A stretch of 64,000 bases of DNA from Methylorubrum extorquens (GTDB lineage: Bacteria; Pseudomonadota; Alphaproteobacteria; Rhizobiales; Beijerinckiaceae), in NCBI RefSeq assembly GCF_024169925.1, contig NZ_JALJXF010000001.1, positions 4,816,501 through 4,880,500 of the forward strand, read 5' to 3'. The translations under genes and the position numbers were made by a program. The stretch's first letter is position 1. Each line of letters begins with the position of its first letter. Of this stretch, positions 63,502-64,000 are shown piece by piece. Below the pieces are notes generated by a model that saw nothing but the letters and a program-made list of their open reading frames with translations, was not told the DNA's origin and searched no databases.

Positions 63502-64000
63502 TCAGTCGAGGTGGTCGCCGTAGCGCTGCACGTGATCGGCAAGGCCGAGGCCGTGGTCGCGCACGAGGCGCTCGGCGCGCTCCGCGTCGCGGGCTTCCAG
63601 CGCCTCGATGATCCGCACGTGCTCCTCGATCGACTTCGAGGCGCGGTCACCCTGGCGGAGCGCCGTGTTGCGGATGCCGCGCACGTGCATGAGTAGATTG
63701 CTGGTCAGATCCGTGATCACCGCGCTGTGGCCGAGGGCGATGATTTTCTGATGGAAGCGGATGTTGGCTTCCGAGTACTCGTCGAGATGCTCGTAGGGCT
63801 GCCCGTCGAAGAACTCGGGGAAGGAGCGGCGCAGGCAGGCCAGATCCTCGTCCGAGGCCGCGGTGCAGGCGAGCCGTGCCGCCATGCTCTCTAGCGCCGC
63901 CCAGGCCTGGATCATGCCGACGATCTCGCGCTTCGTTTTCTTGACGACGAACACGCCGCGCCGGGGCTCGTTACGCACGAAGCCTTCCTGCTCCAGCACC
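63502..64000 (-). CDS. GntR/FadR-type transcriptional regulator (partial, leaves the window)
   Basis: The visible part is the C-terminal 166 codons of a GntR regulator on the minus strand. It starts with the end of the wing, LEQEGFVRNEPRRGVFVV, followed by an FCD domain with IVGMIQAWAALESMAARLA, the histidine in NIRFHQKII, EEHVRIIEALEARDAE and a final DHVQRYGDHLD. The N-terminal helix-turn-helix is beyond the right edge. FCD regulators bind carboxylic acids. There is no gene between it and the CobW gene; the two are convergent, 191 bp apart. Confidence 0.88.
   Translation of the reverse strand, partial: VLEQEGFVRNEPRRGVFVVKKTKREIVGMIQAWAALESMAARLACTAASDEDLACLRRSFPEFFDGQPYEHLDEYSEANIRFHQKIIALGHSAVITDLTSNLLMHVRGIRNTALRQGDRASKSIEEHVRIIEALEARDAERAERLVRDHGLGLADHVQRYGDHLD

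Noticed and set aside
1..64000. CRISPR arrays, tRNA or rRNA genes, transposases, integrases and prophage genes
   Set aside because: I scanned for regularly spaced repeats, cloverleaf-like segments and typical recombinase or transposase motifs and found none.

Overview
The window is a GC-rich (roughly 70%) chromosomal segment from an alphaproteobacterium of the order Hyphomicrobiales. It looks most like Methylobacterium or Methylorubrum. That placement rests on alphaproteobacterial markers I can read directly (ChvG/ChvI-HprK-EIIA-HPr order, FlbT beside flagellin genes, a short HprK, MinCDE) and on general codon and GC character; no database search was possible. About 57 genes are supported. 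I saw no tRNA, rRNA, CRISPR array, transposase, phage gene or origin.

Layout. 0-1 kb: the tail of an upstream gene, then a small monooxygenase and a MarR regulator. 1.1-2.9 kb: minCDE on the minus strand. 3.3-8.6 kb: a chemoreceptor, typA/bipA, a cupin protein and a second, solitary minC. 8.9-17.1 kb: a nitrate/sulfonate-type ABC transporter, a DctB/DctD-like sigma-54 two-component pair, a BKACE (beta-keto acid cleavage) enzyme and an outer-membrane channel-like protein. 17.2-23.1 kb: an HdeD-like membrane protein, methionine aminopeptidase, a tyrosine-phosphatase-like protein, a small HNH nuclease, an HD-GYP protein, an acyltransferase and a DUF3606 protein. 23.2-26.4 kb: flbT and two tandem flagellins. 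26.6-33.1 kb: PBP1A, two exported proteins of unknown function and an OprB porin. 33.3-39.8 kb: a complete fructose PTS operon (fruBKA) with a divergent LacI-type regulator and visible operators. 39.8-44.3 kb: a heavy-metal RND efflux pair. 44.7-47.5 kb: lepA and a HugZ-like protein. 47.8-51.9 kb: chvI-chvG-hprK-EIIA(Man)-HPr. 52.5-57.6 kb: four glycosyltransferases and a PIG-L deacetylase, interspersed with three copies of a palindromic repeat. 57.7-60.3 kb: queC, queD, a small membrane protein and queE. 60.6-64 kb: a D,D-carboxypeptidase, a histidine-rich CobW GTPase and the end of a GntR regulator that leaves the window.

How the parts connect. Envelope and division functions are well represented (MinCDE plus an extra MinC, PBP1A, DacC-type carboxypeptidase, ChvG/ChvI). 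Two phosphotransfer systems coexist: a sugar-transporting fructose PTS with its own EI and HPr domains, and a regulatory HprK-EIIA-HPr set coupled to ChvG/ChvI. The least explained parts are the ABC/DctBD/BKACE/outer-membrane locus and the glycosyltransferase/deacetylase cluster lying among the repeats. Both are candidates for undescribed pathways, but that is inference from gene content.
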